A stretch of 64,000 nt of DNA from Ornithinimicrobium cerasi. Its GTDB lineage: Bacteria; Actinomycetota; Actinomycetes; Actinomycetales; Dermatophilaceae. The DNA lies in the NCBI RefSeq assembly GCF_003702705.1, contig NZ_QZMN01000001.1, positions 1-64,000 of the forward strand. The letters run 5' to 3'. Positions 16,311 through 24,811 of the stretch are shown here, piece by piece (the stretch's first letter is position 1; every line of letters starts with the position of its first letter). The position numbers and the translations under genes were made by a program. The notes beneath the pieces were generated by a model that saw nothing but the letters and a program-made list of their open reading frames with translations, did no database searches and was not told the origin of the DNA.

Positions 16311-16954
16311 TCCGGATCGTCGTCGTGGACGACCACCAGATCGTCCGGGACGGGCTGGTCGCCCTGCTCGGCGCGCTCGACGGGCTGGAGGTGGTGGGCT
16401 CGGCCAGCGACGGCCAGGACGCGGTGCACGTCGTCGGGCAGACCCGCCCCGACGTCGTCGTCATGGACATCCAGATGCCGCGGCTCGACGGGATCGAGGC
16501 GACCCGGTTCGTCACCGGGCGGCACCCCGAGGTCCGGGTCGTGATGCTGACGATGAACGAGGACGACGACACGATCCTCGCAGCGATGCGCGCGGGGGCG
16601 AGCGGCTACCTGCTGAAGGGGTCGGGCGCCGAGGAGGTCGAGCGGGCGATCCGCGCGGCGGCGGCAGGCGGGATGGTCTTCGGCGCCGCGCTCGCGGCCC
16701 GGGTGGCGGAGTTCTTCGGGCGGGCGGGTGCGCCGGCGCGGCCGGAGGAGGTGCCGTTCCCGGAGCTGACCGACCGGGAGCGCGAGGTGCTGGACCGGCT
16801 GGCGGCCGGTCGCACCAACGACGCCATCGCGGCCGAGCTGTACGTCTCCAACAAGACCGTCCGCAACGCCGTGTCCTCGATCTATGCCAAGCTGCACGCC
16901 GGCGGCCGGGCCGAGGCGATCGCGCGGGCGAGGGACGCGGGGATGGGGCGGTAG
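16307..16954 (+). CDS. NarL/FixJ-family response regulator
   Basis: The product has 215 residues. The receiver domain carries the acidic 'VVDDH' motif, phosphoacceptor Asp54 in 'VVMDIQMPRLDG', and the Lys of 'YLLKGSG'. The C-terminal LuxR-type helix-turn-helix is 'LTDREREVLDRLAAGRTNDAIAAELYVSNKTVRNAVSSIYAKL'. It is translationally coupled to the upstream kinase and is its cognate partner. Targets are not evident; the adjacent membrane gene at 13518 is one candidate. Confidence 0.93.
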   Translation: MIRIVVVDDHQIVRDGLVALLGALDGLEVVGSASDGQDAVHVVGQTRPDVVVMDIQMPRLDGIEATRFVTGRHPEVRVVMLTMNEDDDTILAAMRAGASGYLLKGSGAEEVERAIRAAAAGGMVFGAALAARVAEFFGRAGAPARPEEVPFPELTDREREVLDRLAAGRTNDAIAAELYVSNKTVRNAVSSIYAKLHAGGRAEAIARARDAGMGR

Positions 16955-17258
16955 CCTCGCGCACGCGACCCCGCAGGGCGGTGCTGCCCGCCCGGGCCTC
17001 GGGGCGCAGGTCCTCGTCCTGTGGCAGAACAACGACCGGGACGACGAGGCCTACTGGATCGGCGCGCCTCCCACGGGGCCCGAGCCCGAGGTCGAGGAGC
17101 AGAGCCAGGTGCTCGTGCGTACGCCGCTCGGTGTCGAGATCAGCCTGCTCGTGCGGGGTGCAAGCCTCACGCTCTCCAGCACGGCCGGACCGGTCGTCAC
17201 CCTCGACGGCTCGGCCTGCACCGTCTCGAACGGGAAGGGTGCCCCCGTCTCGCCGTAG
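16955..17258 (+). pseudogene. Coding-like fragment without a proper start
   Basis: A frame ending at TAG 17256-17258 has strongly GC-biased third positions and reads as a plausible beta-rich protein end ('QVLVLWQNNDRDDEAYWIGAPP', 'VLVRTPLGVEISLLVRGASLTL'). No in-frame ATG, GTG or TTG lies between 16955 and about 17110. The only long version starts at ATG 16884 inside the response-regulator gene. It may be a 5'-truncated remnant, an overlapping gene or a short gene from the GTG near 17110. No family was recognised. The remaining 126 nt to the next gene hold only a leader and a TACCCT -10-like box. Confidence 0.4.
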
Positions 17259-17384
17259 CAGACTCCTCGACCACAGCCGCGACGCAGGTATGCCGCCTAC
17301 CCTGAGGGGCCGCACTCACCCCACGAGCCTTCCCGCGATCCATGGGCGGAGGGAGTCGCGCACCGACCACGAGGAGCTTGCCCC

Positions 17385-18221
17385 ATGCCCCAGCAGCAGA
17401 CCATCGTCATCACCGGCGCCAGCGACGGCATCGGCGCCGCCGCCGCCCGTCAGCTCAGCGAGCACGGGCACCGGGTGGTCGTCGTCGGCCGCTCGCCGGA
17501 GAAGACCGCCGCCGTCGCCTCCGCGATCGACGCGCCGTCCCACGTCGCCGACCTCGCCGACCTGACCCAGGTGCGCGCGCTCGCGGCGGAGCTGCTCACG
17601 GCATACCCGCGCATCGACGTGCTCGCCAACAATGCCGGCGGCATCTTCCAGCAGGAGACGACGGTCGACGGGTTCGACAAGACCTTCCAGGTCAACCACC
17701 TGGGCCCGTTCCTGCTCACCCACCTGCTCCTGGACCGGCTCGTCGAGTCGGGGGCCAAGGTCATCCAGACGTCCAGCGTCGGGCACCGCCTGTTCGGGAG
17801 GATCGACCTGGACGACCTCGGCAACGCCCGCGCCTGGAGCGCCAACAAGGCCTACGGCGACGGCAAGCTGGCCAACGTCCTGATGACGAAGGAGCTGCAC
17901 CGCCGCTACGCCGAGCAGGGTCTGAGCGCGGCGGCGTTCCACCCCGGTGGCATCGCGACCAACTTCGCCAACGACACCTCGAGCGTCATGCGGTTCGCCT
18001 ACCACACGCCGCTGCGGCACCTCATGACCAGCGTGGAGACCGGCGGGAGCCGGCTGGTCTGGCTCGCCGAGGGAACGCCCGGGGTGACGTGGCAGTCGGG
18101 GGAGTACTACGAGCGGAACAAGCCCGGCAGGGTCAACCCGCAGGCCCACGACGCGGCCCTCGCGCGCGGGCTGTGGCAGCGCAGCGAGGCGCTGCTGGGG
18201 CTGGAGGTCACGGGACGATGA
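17385..18221 (+). CDS. Short-chain dehydrogenase/reductase (WWOX/retinol-dehydrogenase type)
   Basis: The product has 278 residues. The Rossmann NAD(P)-binding motif is 'GASDGIG', followed by 'NNAGG' and the active-site Ser in 'TSSVGH' with Tyr-x3-Lys in 'AYGDGKLAN'. The layout, with a C-terminal extension ('YYERNKPGR'), resembles the SDR subfamily that includes human retinol dehydrogenase-like enzymes. The physiological substrate is unknown. Its 3' end overlaps the convergent alcohol dehydrogenase gene by 14 nt. Confidence 0.9.
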   Translation: MPQQQTIVITGASDGIGAAAARQLSEHGHRVVVVGRSPEKTAAVASAIDAPSHVADLADLTQVRALAAELLTAYPRIDVLANNAGGIFQQETTVDGFDKTFQVNHLGPFLLTHLLLDRLVESGAKVIQTSSVGHRLFGRIDLDDLGNARAWSANKAYGDGKLANVLMTKELHRRYAEQGLSAAAFHPGGIATNFANDTSSVMRFAYHTPLRHLMTSVETGGSRLVWLAEGTPGVTWQSGEYYERNKPGRVNPQAHDAALARGLWQRSEALLGLEVTGR

Positions 18222-19257
18222 CGGTCACGCCGCTGCCGCGCGGCGCGTCCATCGCGGCGAGCGCCGCGGGAGCCTCGTCGAGGGTGATGCGGCGACCCAG
18301 CAGCCGCTCCGGCCGCAACCGTCCTCCCGCGATGTCCGCGAGCATCCGCGCGTAGTCGCCCGCGGGCATGCCGTGGCTGCCCAGCACGATCAGCTCGCGG
18401 GCGATGACCGTGTGCATCGGCACCGTCGCCCGGTCGCCGACCACCGCCGGCGGCAGCAGCCCGATCTGCAGGTGGCGGCCGTGCACCGCCAGCGACGAGG
18501 TGGCGGCACGTGCGGTGACCACGCTGCCGAGCGCGTCGACGGCCACCTGGGCACCGTCCGGCCACCGCTCGCGGAGCGCCTCGACCGGGTCGCCGGAGGA
18601 GGCGTCCACCAGGTGCGCCGCGCCGACCTCGCGGGCCAGGGCCAGCGCGCCGGCGTCGACGTCCACGGCGGCGACCTCGGCCCCGAGCGCGTGCGCGACC
18701 ATCACCGCGGCCAGCCCCACCCCGCCGCAGCCGAGCACCGCCACCCGCTCGCCCTCGCGCACCCGGGCGACGTCGACGACCCCGCGGTATGCCGTCGCGA
18801 ACCGGCACCCCAGCCCCGCCGCGACCTCGAGACTCACCTCGTCGGGCAGGGGCACGACGTTGACGTCGGCCGCCGGGACGGCGACGAGCTCGGCGAACGA
18901 CCCCGGCCCGCTGAACCCGGGCTGCCACTGGTGCGGGCAGACGTGGGTGGCGCCGGCACGGCATACCTCGCAGGTGCCGCAGCCGCAGACGAACGGGACG
19001 ACCACGCGCTGCCCCACCCGCACCTGCCGCACACCCTCGCCGACCTCCCGCACGACGCCGGCGAACTCGTGGCCGGGGATGTGCGGCAGGGTCGCGATGT
19101 CCGGGTCGTGCCCCTGCCAGCCGTGCCAGTCCGAGCGGCACAGGCCGGTCGCCCCGACCTCGATCACGACGCCGCCGGGCAGTTGCACGACGTCGGGGTC
19201 GGGGACGTCGGTGACGTAGGGCAGCTGCCCGAAGGCGTCGTAGCGCACGGCTCGCAT
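18208..19257 (-). CDS. Zinc-dependent alcohol dehydrogenase (MDR superfamily)
   Basis: The product has 349 residues. The catalytic zinc ligands are visible in 'GLCRSDWHGW' and 'PGHEFAG'. The structural zinc site is 'CGCGTCEVCRAGATHVC', and the dinucleotide-binding motif is 'VLGCGGVGLAAV'. It would oxidise an alcohol or reduce an aldehyde with NAD(P). The start 'MRAVRYDAFG' is the usual MDR N-terminus. No neighbour defines a pathway. Confidence 0.9.
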   Translation of the reverse strand: MRAVRYDAFGQLPYVTDVPDPDVVQLPGGVVIEVGATGLCRSDWHGWQGHDPDIATLPHIPGHEFAGVVREVGEGVRQVRVGQRVVVPFVCGCGTCEVCRAGATHVCPHQWQPGFSGPGSFAELVAVPAADVNVVPLPDEVSLEVAAGLGCRFATAYRGVVDVARVREGERVAVLGCGGVGLAAVMVAHALGAEVAAVDVDAGALALAREVGAAHLVDASSGDPVEALRERWPDGAQVAVDALGSVVTARAATSSLAVHGRHLQIGLLPPAVVGDRATVPMHTVIARELIVLGSHGMPAGDYARMLADIAGGRLRPERLLGRRITLDEAPAALAAMDAPRGSGVTVIVP

Positions 19258-19317
19258 CGCGTCATCCTCGCGCACCGCCCTTGTCGGCCGAATCGGGGGC
19301 GAGGATCGTGGGCGGGC

Positions 19318-19621
19318 ATGGCCGGGGACCTGCTGGGGATCACCTTCGAGCAGCTGCCCGAGCTGCGTTACGCCGCCTGCAAGGGGCACCCGGGCGAGCC
19401 GCGTCGGGCAGCCCGTCGCGGACACGACGTCGGCTCTCCTCGTCTGGGAGCCGCGTCGGCTGGTCCCGGAGTATGCCGTCCCGGCGGCGGACATCGCCTG
19501 GCCCTCCCCGGACCCCCTCCACGACGGCGAGCCGGTGCGGGACCTCGTGTGCTTCTGGTCGGAGCGGTGCGAGGTGACGGTGGACGGGTGGCCGGTCACC
19601 GAGCGCATGTCCGGGCTCTGA
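19318..19621 (+). pseudogene. DUF427 protein gene, frameshifted or 5'-broken
   Basis: The frame ending at TGA 19619-19621 encodes a good DUF427 domain: 'QPVADTTSALLVWEPRRLVPEYAVP', 'PVRDLVCFWSERCEVTVDG'. This frame has no usable start codon upstream. A start exists in the frame one base earlier (ATG 19318, 'MAGDLLGITFEQLPEL'), so a +1 shift around 19370-19400 would join them. Either the gene is inactivated or there is a sequencing error. DUF427 proteins are small, widespread and of unknown function. Confidence 0.6.
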
Positions 19622-19645
19622 GGAGCGGGTGCATCTGCCTGGCGC

Positions 19646-19712
19646 GTTGCGCCGGACGGGCACATCTGCCGGATCAGCCGCAAACGCCCAGGAAGGACGG
19701 CAATGTGCCCGT
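19646..19712. repeat. Palindromic dispersed repeat, copy A
   Basis: Perfect 10-bp outer arms ACGGGCACAT (19656-19665) and ATGTGCCCGT (19703-19712) enclose a conserved interior containing GGATC and GCCCAGGAA. The first 21 nt are identical to copy B at 30346. It lies between the broken DUF427 gene and the convergent SDR-like gene, at the 3' ends of both. Confidence 0.7.
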
Positions 19713-19778
19713 TCCACGGAACGGCAGCGCCACCTCGTCGACGGCCGGGACGGTCACGGCTGCGGCGGACGGGCCTGC

Positions 19779-20831
19779 TCAGCCGGGCAGCACCCGGCCC
19801 ACGGTGTCCTGGACGGCGTCGACGGCCCTCGCGAGGAAGGGCTGGTCGTCGCCGCCGGCGGCCCACGACGGGTCGTGCGCCAGCGGCCCCATCGGGTCGG
19901 CCGTCGCGGGCTCCGCCTGGGAGGACTCCCTCGGGTCCGCGAGCGAGCGGCGGACCGCCTCGTCGAGGCCCATCAGCGCGTAGCCCTCCGGCAGCAGATC
20001 GCGCCGGAAGTCCTCCTCGGCGCACACCATGTCGTGGTGCAGGCTCTCCACCAGCGCCTCCACCGTCGGCGTGGGCACGTCGGTCAGGGCACCGACCAGC
20101 GTGCCGACGAGGTCGGTCGGCAGGAACGGGACCGTGACCTGGGGGCGCGTGAGGCCGGCGAGCGCGGCATAGCGGTCGAGCAGCTCCGCATAGGGGATCC
20201 GCGCGGGCCCGCCGATGTCGTAGCTGCGAGAGCCGACGTCGGCGGTGAGCGCACCGACCAGGGCGGCGATCGCGTCGACGACCGCGATCGGCTGGACGTC
20301 GGAGTTCATCCACGACGGGACGGCCTGCAGGGGCATCCGCTCGCTCACCTGGCGGATGATCTCGAACGAGGTCGAGCCGCTGCCCAGGAGCACGGCCGCG
20401 CGCAGCGTGAGCACCGTGGCAGGCGTGGCGGTGAGGATCTCCTCGACCTCGAGCCGGGAGGTGATGTGCTCGCTGAGCTCCTGGCGCTCGACCGGGGGGA
20501 CGATGCCGGAGAGGTAGACGACCCGCCCGGTCCCGTGGGTGACCACCGCGTCGGCGACGTTCTGGGCGGCGAGGCGGTCCTTCTCGGCGAAGTCGCTGCC
20601 GCCACCCATGCCGTGGACCAGGTAGTAGATCGCGTCGACGCCGGCCACCGCCGCGTCGACCTCGTGCGCGTCGGTGATGTCCATCTGCACCGTCTCGACC
20701 CGGTCCGACCACCAGGGCGCAGGTCGGGAGAGGTCCGTGGTGGTGGTGCGGACCTCGTGCCCCGCGTCGAGGAGGCGGGGCACGAGCCGTCCGCCGACGT
20801 AACCGGTGGCTCCGGTGACGAGGACCTTCAT
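19779..20831 (-). CDS. NAD(P)-binding atypical SDR (YbjT/NmrA-like)
   Basis: The product has 350 residues. It begins with the extended-SDR Rossmann motif 'VLVTGATGYVGGRLVPRLL'. 'IYYLVHGM' and 'VVYLSGIVPP' match a subgroup of atypical SDRs related to YbjT that lacks the classical Tyr-x3-Lys pair and often has regulatory or quinone/NADPH-sensing roles. The last ~60 residues are polar and variable. It is followed downstream by repeat copy A. The function is not clear from sequence. Confidence 0.78.
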   Translation of the reverse strand: MKVLVTGATGYVGGRLVPRLLDAGHEVRTTTTDLSRPAPWWSDRVETVQMDITDAHEVDAAVAGVDAIYYLVHGMGGGSDFAEKDRLAAQNVADAVVTHGTGRVVYLSGIVPPVERQELSEHITSRLEVEEILTATPATVLTLRAAVLLGSGSTSFEIIRQVSERMPLQAVPSWMNSDVQPIAVVDAIAALVGALTADVGSRSYDIGGPARIPYAELLDRYAALAGLTRPQVTVPFLPTDLVGTLVGALTDVPTPTVEALVESLHHDMVCAEEDFRRDLLPEGYALMGLDEAVRRSLADPRESSQAEPATADPMGPLAHDPSWAAGGDDQPFLARAVDAVQDTVGRVLPG

Positions 20832-20885
20832 GGGTGGTTCCTGTCTGTGGTCGGGCCGGACCGCCTCGGGGATGCGGTCCCCGGG

Positions 20886-21566
20886 TCAGCCGTGGTGGTG
20901 GGGGTCGATCTCGCGCTGCCGGGTCGGCAGCAGGCCGTGCTCCACCCCCCAGCGGACGGCCTGCGAGCGGCGGGTGACGCCGATCTTGCGGTAGGCCGTG
21001 CGGATGTAGCTCTTCACCGTGTTGATCGTCAGGTAGCTGCGGGTCGCGATCTCGTCGTTGCTCAGCCCCTGCGTGATGAGCGAGATGACCTCGGACTCAC
21101 GAGCGGACAGACCGTGCTCCTTGCCCGGCCACGGCGTGCCAGGCTCAGGCTCGACCTCGGGCACCTCGGGGGGAGGGGCGAAAAGAGAGTGGCCGGGCAC
21201 CACCACCTCACCCGCAGCGATGCGCTCGATCGCCTCGACGAGCTCCAGCGCACCGGCCGACTTGGGCAGGTAGCCGGCGCACCCCTTGCGCAGGGCGAGG
21301 TCGACCAACGCGGCGTGGATGTTCCAGCTGTAGATCACCACGCGACCGATGTGGGGGCGTCCGACGAGGTCGTCGACGATGGAACCGTCGACCTGCTCCT
21401 GCGCGAAGGTGTCGTAGAGCGTGAGGTCGACGGGCGTGACCGGGGGGCGTCCCATGTCGAGCTCGGCGACCCGCACCCGGTCCGCGTAGGGCTCGAGCAT
21501 GGCGGCCACGCCGTGGACCACGACCTCGTAGTCGTTGAGGATCGCGACGTCCACCGGCGTGCTCAT
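20886..21566 (-). CDS. LuxR-type orphan response-regulator-like transcription factor
   Basis: The product has 226 residues. The N-terminal ~125 residues look like a receiver domain ('VAILNDYEVVVHGVAAML', 'DLTLYDTFAQ', 'VVIYSWN', 'GYLPKSAGALELVEAIERI'). It has Asn-Asp instead of a double Asp in the acidic pocket and Ser in place of the switch Thr. The C-terminus is a LuxR helix-turn-helix ('LSARESEVISLITQGLSNDEIATRSYLTINTVKSYIRTAYRKIG'). No kinase is adjacent, so it may be phosphorylation-independent. The His-rich tail ('DPHHHG') is noted. It could bind one of the unassigned palindromes, but nothing shows this. Confidence 0.85.
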   Translation of the reverse strand: MSTPVDVAILNDYEVVVHGVAAMLEPYADRVRVAELDMGRPPVTPVDLTLYDTFAQEQVDGSIVDDLVGRPHIGRVVIYSWNIHAALVDLALRKGCAGYLPKSAGALELVEAIERIAAGEVVVPGHSLFAPPPEVPEVEPEPGTPWPGKEHGLSARESEVISLITQGLSNDEIATRSYLTINTVKSYIRTAYRKIGVTRRSQAVRWGVEHGLLPTRQREIDPHHHG

Positions 21567-21607
21567 CCGGCCACGCTACCGCCCGTCGGGCGATCCGCCG
21601 GGTCGGG

Positions 21608-22552
21608 TCAGCAGGAGAGGTCCGCGGGCCACGCGTAGGAGAACTCGAGCCGAGCCGCCGCCGACCGGGGGAGCACGATGGCGGTGTCGCGCCCGTGCGC
21701 GTAGTCCCAGGGCACGAGGAAGAGGAGTCCTCCCTCCTGGAGGACCATCCGCAGCCCGTCGTATCGGTAGCGCACACCGGCTACCTCCGCCTGCGAGCAG
21801 GCGGTCTCCCGGACCCCCGGCGTGGTGAGCGCCAGACGCTGGTCGGCGTAGACCGTCACGTAGGGCTTCGTCGGGAGCTGGGTGACCACCGACCTCGCCC
21901 GGAGCTTGCCGACGTCGGCGGAGTAGTTGCCCACCGCCCAGAACAACCCGGTGGAGACCAGGACGATGACGGCCGTCCACTCCGTCGCCGCCCACACCGG
22001 GTGGGCCTGTCGGCCCCGGTGGTCGGGGCCCTGCTCCCGGACCCAGTGGTGCACCCGCGTCGCACCCTGGAGCGCGAGGACCCCCCCGACCAGGGCCAGA
22101 CCGGGGAACCATCGCACCTTCTCGAACGGGGTGTCGGTGTCGTTCGTGTTCACGGCGCCCCACAGGGCGAGCAGCAGGAGGACCGCACCGACCACGACGA
22201 GCAGGGGGACCAGGACCCGTGCGGCCCTCGTGACGTGCCCGGGAGGGGCGTCGGGCAGGAGCTGGTAGACCCAGGCGACCACGAGCACGAGCAGGCAGAC
22301 GACGGCGAGGGGGATGAACAGCCCGTCGGCGCTGCGCACGACGTAGTCCTGGGTGCTCAGGTCGAAGACCGTGTAGTCGATGCCGAACTGGCGGAAGAAG
22401 TGGTAGGCGTGCAGGAGACCGAAGTAGAACATCAGCGCGGTGATGATGGACAGCGGGGCGATCACCGAGGCCAGGGTCTTGAGCACCGCGACCGGCCCCG
22501 GTCGGCGGGGCCGGTCCGCAGGAGACGCCGGGGCGACCGCCCCCTCGCTCAC
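21608..22552 (-). CDS. Multi-pass membrane protein, unknown function
   Basis: The product has 314 residues with about five membrane helices ('LKTLASVIAPLSIITALMFYFGLLHAYHFF', 'GLFIPLAVVCLLVLVVAWVY', 'RVLVPLLVVVGAVLLLLALWG', 'FPGLALVGGVLAL', 'EWTAVIVLVSTGLFWAVGNYS'). A ~100-residue polar C-terminal domain with two cysteines follows, probably extracytoplasmic. GTG 22552 overlaps the stop of the upstream lipoprotein gene (GTGA), so the two are made together and may form an envelope complex. No family was recognised. Confidence 0.75.
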   Translation of the reverse strand: MSEGAVAPASPADRPRRPGPVAVLKTLASVIAPLSIITALMFYFGLLHAYHFFRQFGIDYTVFDLSTQDYVVRSADGLFIPLAVVCLLVLVVAWVYQLLPDAPPGHVTRAARVLVPLLVVVGAVLLLLALWGAVNTNDTDTPFEKVRWFPGLALVGGVLALQGATRVHHWVREQGPDHRGRQAHPVWAATEWTAVIVLVSTGLFWAVGNYSADVGKLRARSVVTQLPTKPYVTVYADQRLALTTPGVRETACSQAEVAGVRYRYDGLRMVLQEGGLLFLVPWDYAHGRDTAIVLPRSAAARLEFSYAWPADLSC

Positions 22553-23121
22553 GGCGCGCTCGTGGTGATCGACCCGTCGACGCCGGGGGAGGCCGGGACG
22601 TCCTCGCAGCGGACGTTGACGAGCACGACGAACTCCCCACCCGGGTCGACGGTGAGGTGCCCCTGACCAGCGTCGTCGAAGACGGTGCCCTCGACGGTGT
22701 CGATCCGGTCGCAGACGTCGCCCTCGAACAGGGTCGACCCCTGCCCCTTCTTGACGATCGTCAGGCACAGCTCGCCGCCGCAGGCCTCGCGCACCAGGTC
22801 CTCGATCTCGCCGAGCCGGTCCGCGTAGACGCTCCCGGAGAGGACGTTGATGGGCAGGGGTATGTCGAGGGGGCTCGCCACCACGACCGGCGGAGGCTCG
22901 GGCTCGGGCTCGGGTTCGGGCTCCGACTCCTCCGCCGACGGCTCGGGCTCCTCCTCCTCGTCAACCTCGGAGGGCTCGTCCGACGGATCCTGCGGGGTCT
23001 CGACGGCCGCTGGGTCGTCGTCGGTGTCGCCGTCCCCTGCGGCCCCGCATGCTGCAAGCCCGAGGGCGAGGACGATCGTCGCGGCGCTGCGCCGGGTCTG
23101 GAGAGCAGTCATCATGCGCAT
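22549..23121 (-). CDS. Lipoprotein with Glu/Pro-rich linker
   Basis: The product has 190 residues. The lipoprotein signal is 'MMTALQTRRSAATIVLALGLAAC'. An acidic Glu/Pro/Asp linker (about 30-75, encoded by a GGCTCGG-type repeat near 22892-22920 on the + strand) holds off a ~110-residue domain with two cysteine pairs ('CGGELCLTIVKKG', 'DVCDRIDTVEG', 'NVRCEDV'). The exact start among three nearby ATGs is uncertain. It is translationally coupled to the downstream membrane protein. The function is unknown. Confidence 0.72.
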   Translation of the reverse strand: MRMMTALQTRRSAATIVLALGLAACGAAGDGDTDDDPAAVETPQDPSDEPSEVDEEEEPEPSAEESEPEPEPEPEPPPVVVASPLDIPLPINVLSGSVYADRLGEIEDLVREACGGELCLTIVKKGQGSTLFEGDVCDRIDTVEGTVFDDAGQGHLTVDPGGEFVVLVNVRCEDVPASPGVDGSITTSAP

Positions 23122-23259
23122 GACCGAGACCTTCCGTCGTTTCTCAATGTACGCCCGCCGGTGCCTGCTCCGACAGTGCCGATCCCGCCCGGCCACCGGG
23201 CGCCGGGGGCGGTGTCTCTGGCAGGGTGGAGGGGACGCCACCGCACCCAGGAGGACCTC

Positions 23260-23736
23260 ATGGAGATCGCCGACAACGGCCCGCAGCGCAACGCCTTCGA
23301 CATCGAGACGGCGACCAGGGAGAACGAGACCTACCGCACCGTGGCCTGGACGGGGAAGTACCTGCAGGTCACCCTGATGTCGATCCCGCCGGGGGAGTCG
23401 ATCGGCCTCGAGGTGCACCCCGAGACGGACCAGTTCCTGCGCGTCGACGCCGGCCAGGGGCGGTGCGTGATGGGGCCGACGGAGGACGACCTCGTCTTCG
23501 AGCAGGAGGTGACGGACGGGTGGTCGATCCAGGTGCCCGCCGGGTCGTGGCACGACGTGGTCAACACCGGCGACGAGCCGCTGCGGCTGTACGCGATCTA
23601 CGCCCCCGTCCACCACGCTGCGGGGATCGTCCAGCAGACCGCGGACGAGGCTGAGCAGGACGAGGAGGCCGGCGAGGACGAGCCGCCGACGTGGACGGTG
23701 CAGCCCGACGACGCGGCGCAGGGCCACCCGAGCTGA
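23260..23736 (+). CDS. Cupin-domain protein (mannose-6-phosphate isomerase-like)
   Basis: The product has 158 residues. The cupin metal motifs are present: 'IGLEVHPETDQFLRVDAGQGR' (with His and Glu ligands) and 'VPAGSWHDVVNTGDEPLRLYAIYAP'. Such proteins resemble the cupin part of mannose-6-phosphate isomerase and bind a divalent metal. The last ~30 residues are acidic and probably disordered. CCAGGAGGA precedes the ATG. The substrate is not predictable from context. Confidence 0.88.
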   Translation: MEIADNGPQRNAFDIETATRENETYRTVAWTGKYLQVTLMSIPPGESIGLEVHPETDQFLRVDAGQGRCVMGPTEDDLVFEQEVTDGWSIQVPAGSWHDVVNTGDEPLRLYAIYAPVHHAAGIVQQTADEAEQDEEAGEDEPPTWTVQPDDAAQGHPS

Positions 23737-23777
23737 CGGCGCCTCGCCACACCCACCTGCCGCCCCTGAGCAGCACC

Positions 23778-24218
23778 GTGCCACCAGCCGTCCCGCCCCA
23801 CCCCGGTGCCTCGTCGCCGCAGGTGTCGGCGCGGATGTCGGTGGCCGCGCGGCGGGACACCGCCCCGGAGGTCGCGCTGCGCAGGGCGCTGCACGCGGCG
23901 GGCTACCGGTTCCGGGTGGTGCACCCGGTGCCGGGCAACCGGCGGCGCAGCATCGACATCGCCTTTACCCGGGCCCGGGTCGCGGTGTTCGTCGACGGCT
24001 GCTTCTGGCACGGCTGCCCGGTGCACGGGACGCAGCCGCGGGCCAACAGCGACTGGTGGCGAGCCAAGCTGGACGCCAACCGCGCGCGTGACGAGGACAC
24101 CGACCGGCTGCTCCGGGAGGCGGGCTGGCAGGTCGTCCGCGTCTGGGAGCACGAGAGCGTCGCGACCGCGGTGACCGCGGTGCGGGAGGCGCTGGCTACG
24201 TCCGGGGCAGGACCGTGA
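23778..24218 (+). CDS. vsr: Very short patch repair endonuclease (Vsr)
   Basis: The product has 146 residues. Vsr nicks DNA 5' of a T:G mismatch left by deamination of 5-methylcytosine. Visible motifs are 'RDTAPEVALRRALHAAGYRFRV', the catalytic Asp60 in 'SIDIAF', and 'VAVFVDGCFWHGCP' with His78 and the mismatch-intercalating aromatic residues. GTG 23778 gives the usual 'xVSARMS' N-terminus; ATG 23835 is the alternative. There is no cytosine methyltransferase beside it, although vsr genes usually sit near dcm-type enzymes. Confidence 0.88.
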   Translation: MPPAVPPHPGASSPQVSARMSVAARRDTAPEVALRRALHAAGYRFRVVHPVPGNRRRSIDIAFTRARVAVFVDGCFWHGCPVHGTQPRANSDWWRAKLDANRARDEDTDRLLREAGWQVVRVWEHESVATAVTAVREALATSGAGP

Positions 24219-24762
24219 GGACGCGCTCGACGTGGTCGCGGAACTCCTGCATGAAGTCGGTGAGGATCTTGCGCAGCTCGTCGTCCGTGACCGTGCCGTC
24301 CTCGTCGTAGGCGTGCGGGTCGAACTGGATGTAGGCCTCCGGCGCCGTCATCTGCCGGGCGTTGCAGAAGCTGAGGATGGAGCGCAGGTCCTGCTGGGCG
24401 ACCGCCGTGCCGATGCCGCCCGGCGACGCGCCGATCACGCCGGCCGGGACGTGGTCGAAGGCGTTCTCGCCGTAGGGGCGCGAGGCCCAGTCGATGGCGT
24501 TCTTCAGCGCACCGGGGATGGAGCGGTTGTACTCCGGCGTGATGAACAGCACCGCCTGCGAGGCCGCGATCGCCTCCTTGAGCGCGGTCGCCTCGGCGGG
24601 GAAGTCGCTGTCGAGATCCCGGTTGTAGAGCGGCAGGTCGCCGATGGGGATCTCGGTGAACTCGAGGTCGTCCGGGGCGACGCTGATGAGCGCGTTGCTG
24701 AGCGTCCGGTTGATCGACTCCGACGACAGGCTGCCGATGATGTAACCGACCTGGTAGGCCAC
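24196..24762 (-). CDS. NAD(P)H-dependent FMN reductase
   Basis: The product has 188 residues with a flavodoxin-like fold. The FMN phosphate loop is 'IIGSLSSESINRTLSNAL', and 'FITPEYNRSIPGALKNAIDW' is the strongly conserved family motif. It reduces flavins, azo dyes or quinones with NAD(P)H. GTG 24762 follows AGGAGGACAC, a good ribosome-binding site. The 3' end overlaps the convergent vsr gene by 23 nt. Confidence 0.92.
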   Translation of the reverse strand: MAYQVGYIIGSLSSESINRTLSNALISVAPDDLEFTEIPIGDLPLYNRDLDSDFPAEATALKEAIAASQAVLFITPEYNRSIPGALKNAIDWASRPYGENAFDHVPAGVIGASPGGIGTAVAQQDLRSILSFCNARQMTAPEAYIQFDPHAYDEDGTVTDDELRKILTDFMQEFRDHVERVLTVLPRT

Positions 24763-24811
24763 GTGTCCTCCTGCGCTGGTGGGCGGGTGCTGCTGACTGG
24801 TCAACCCCCAG

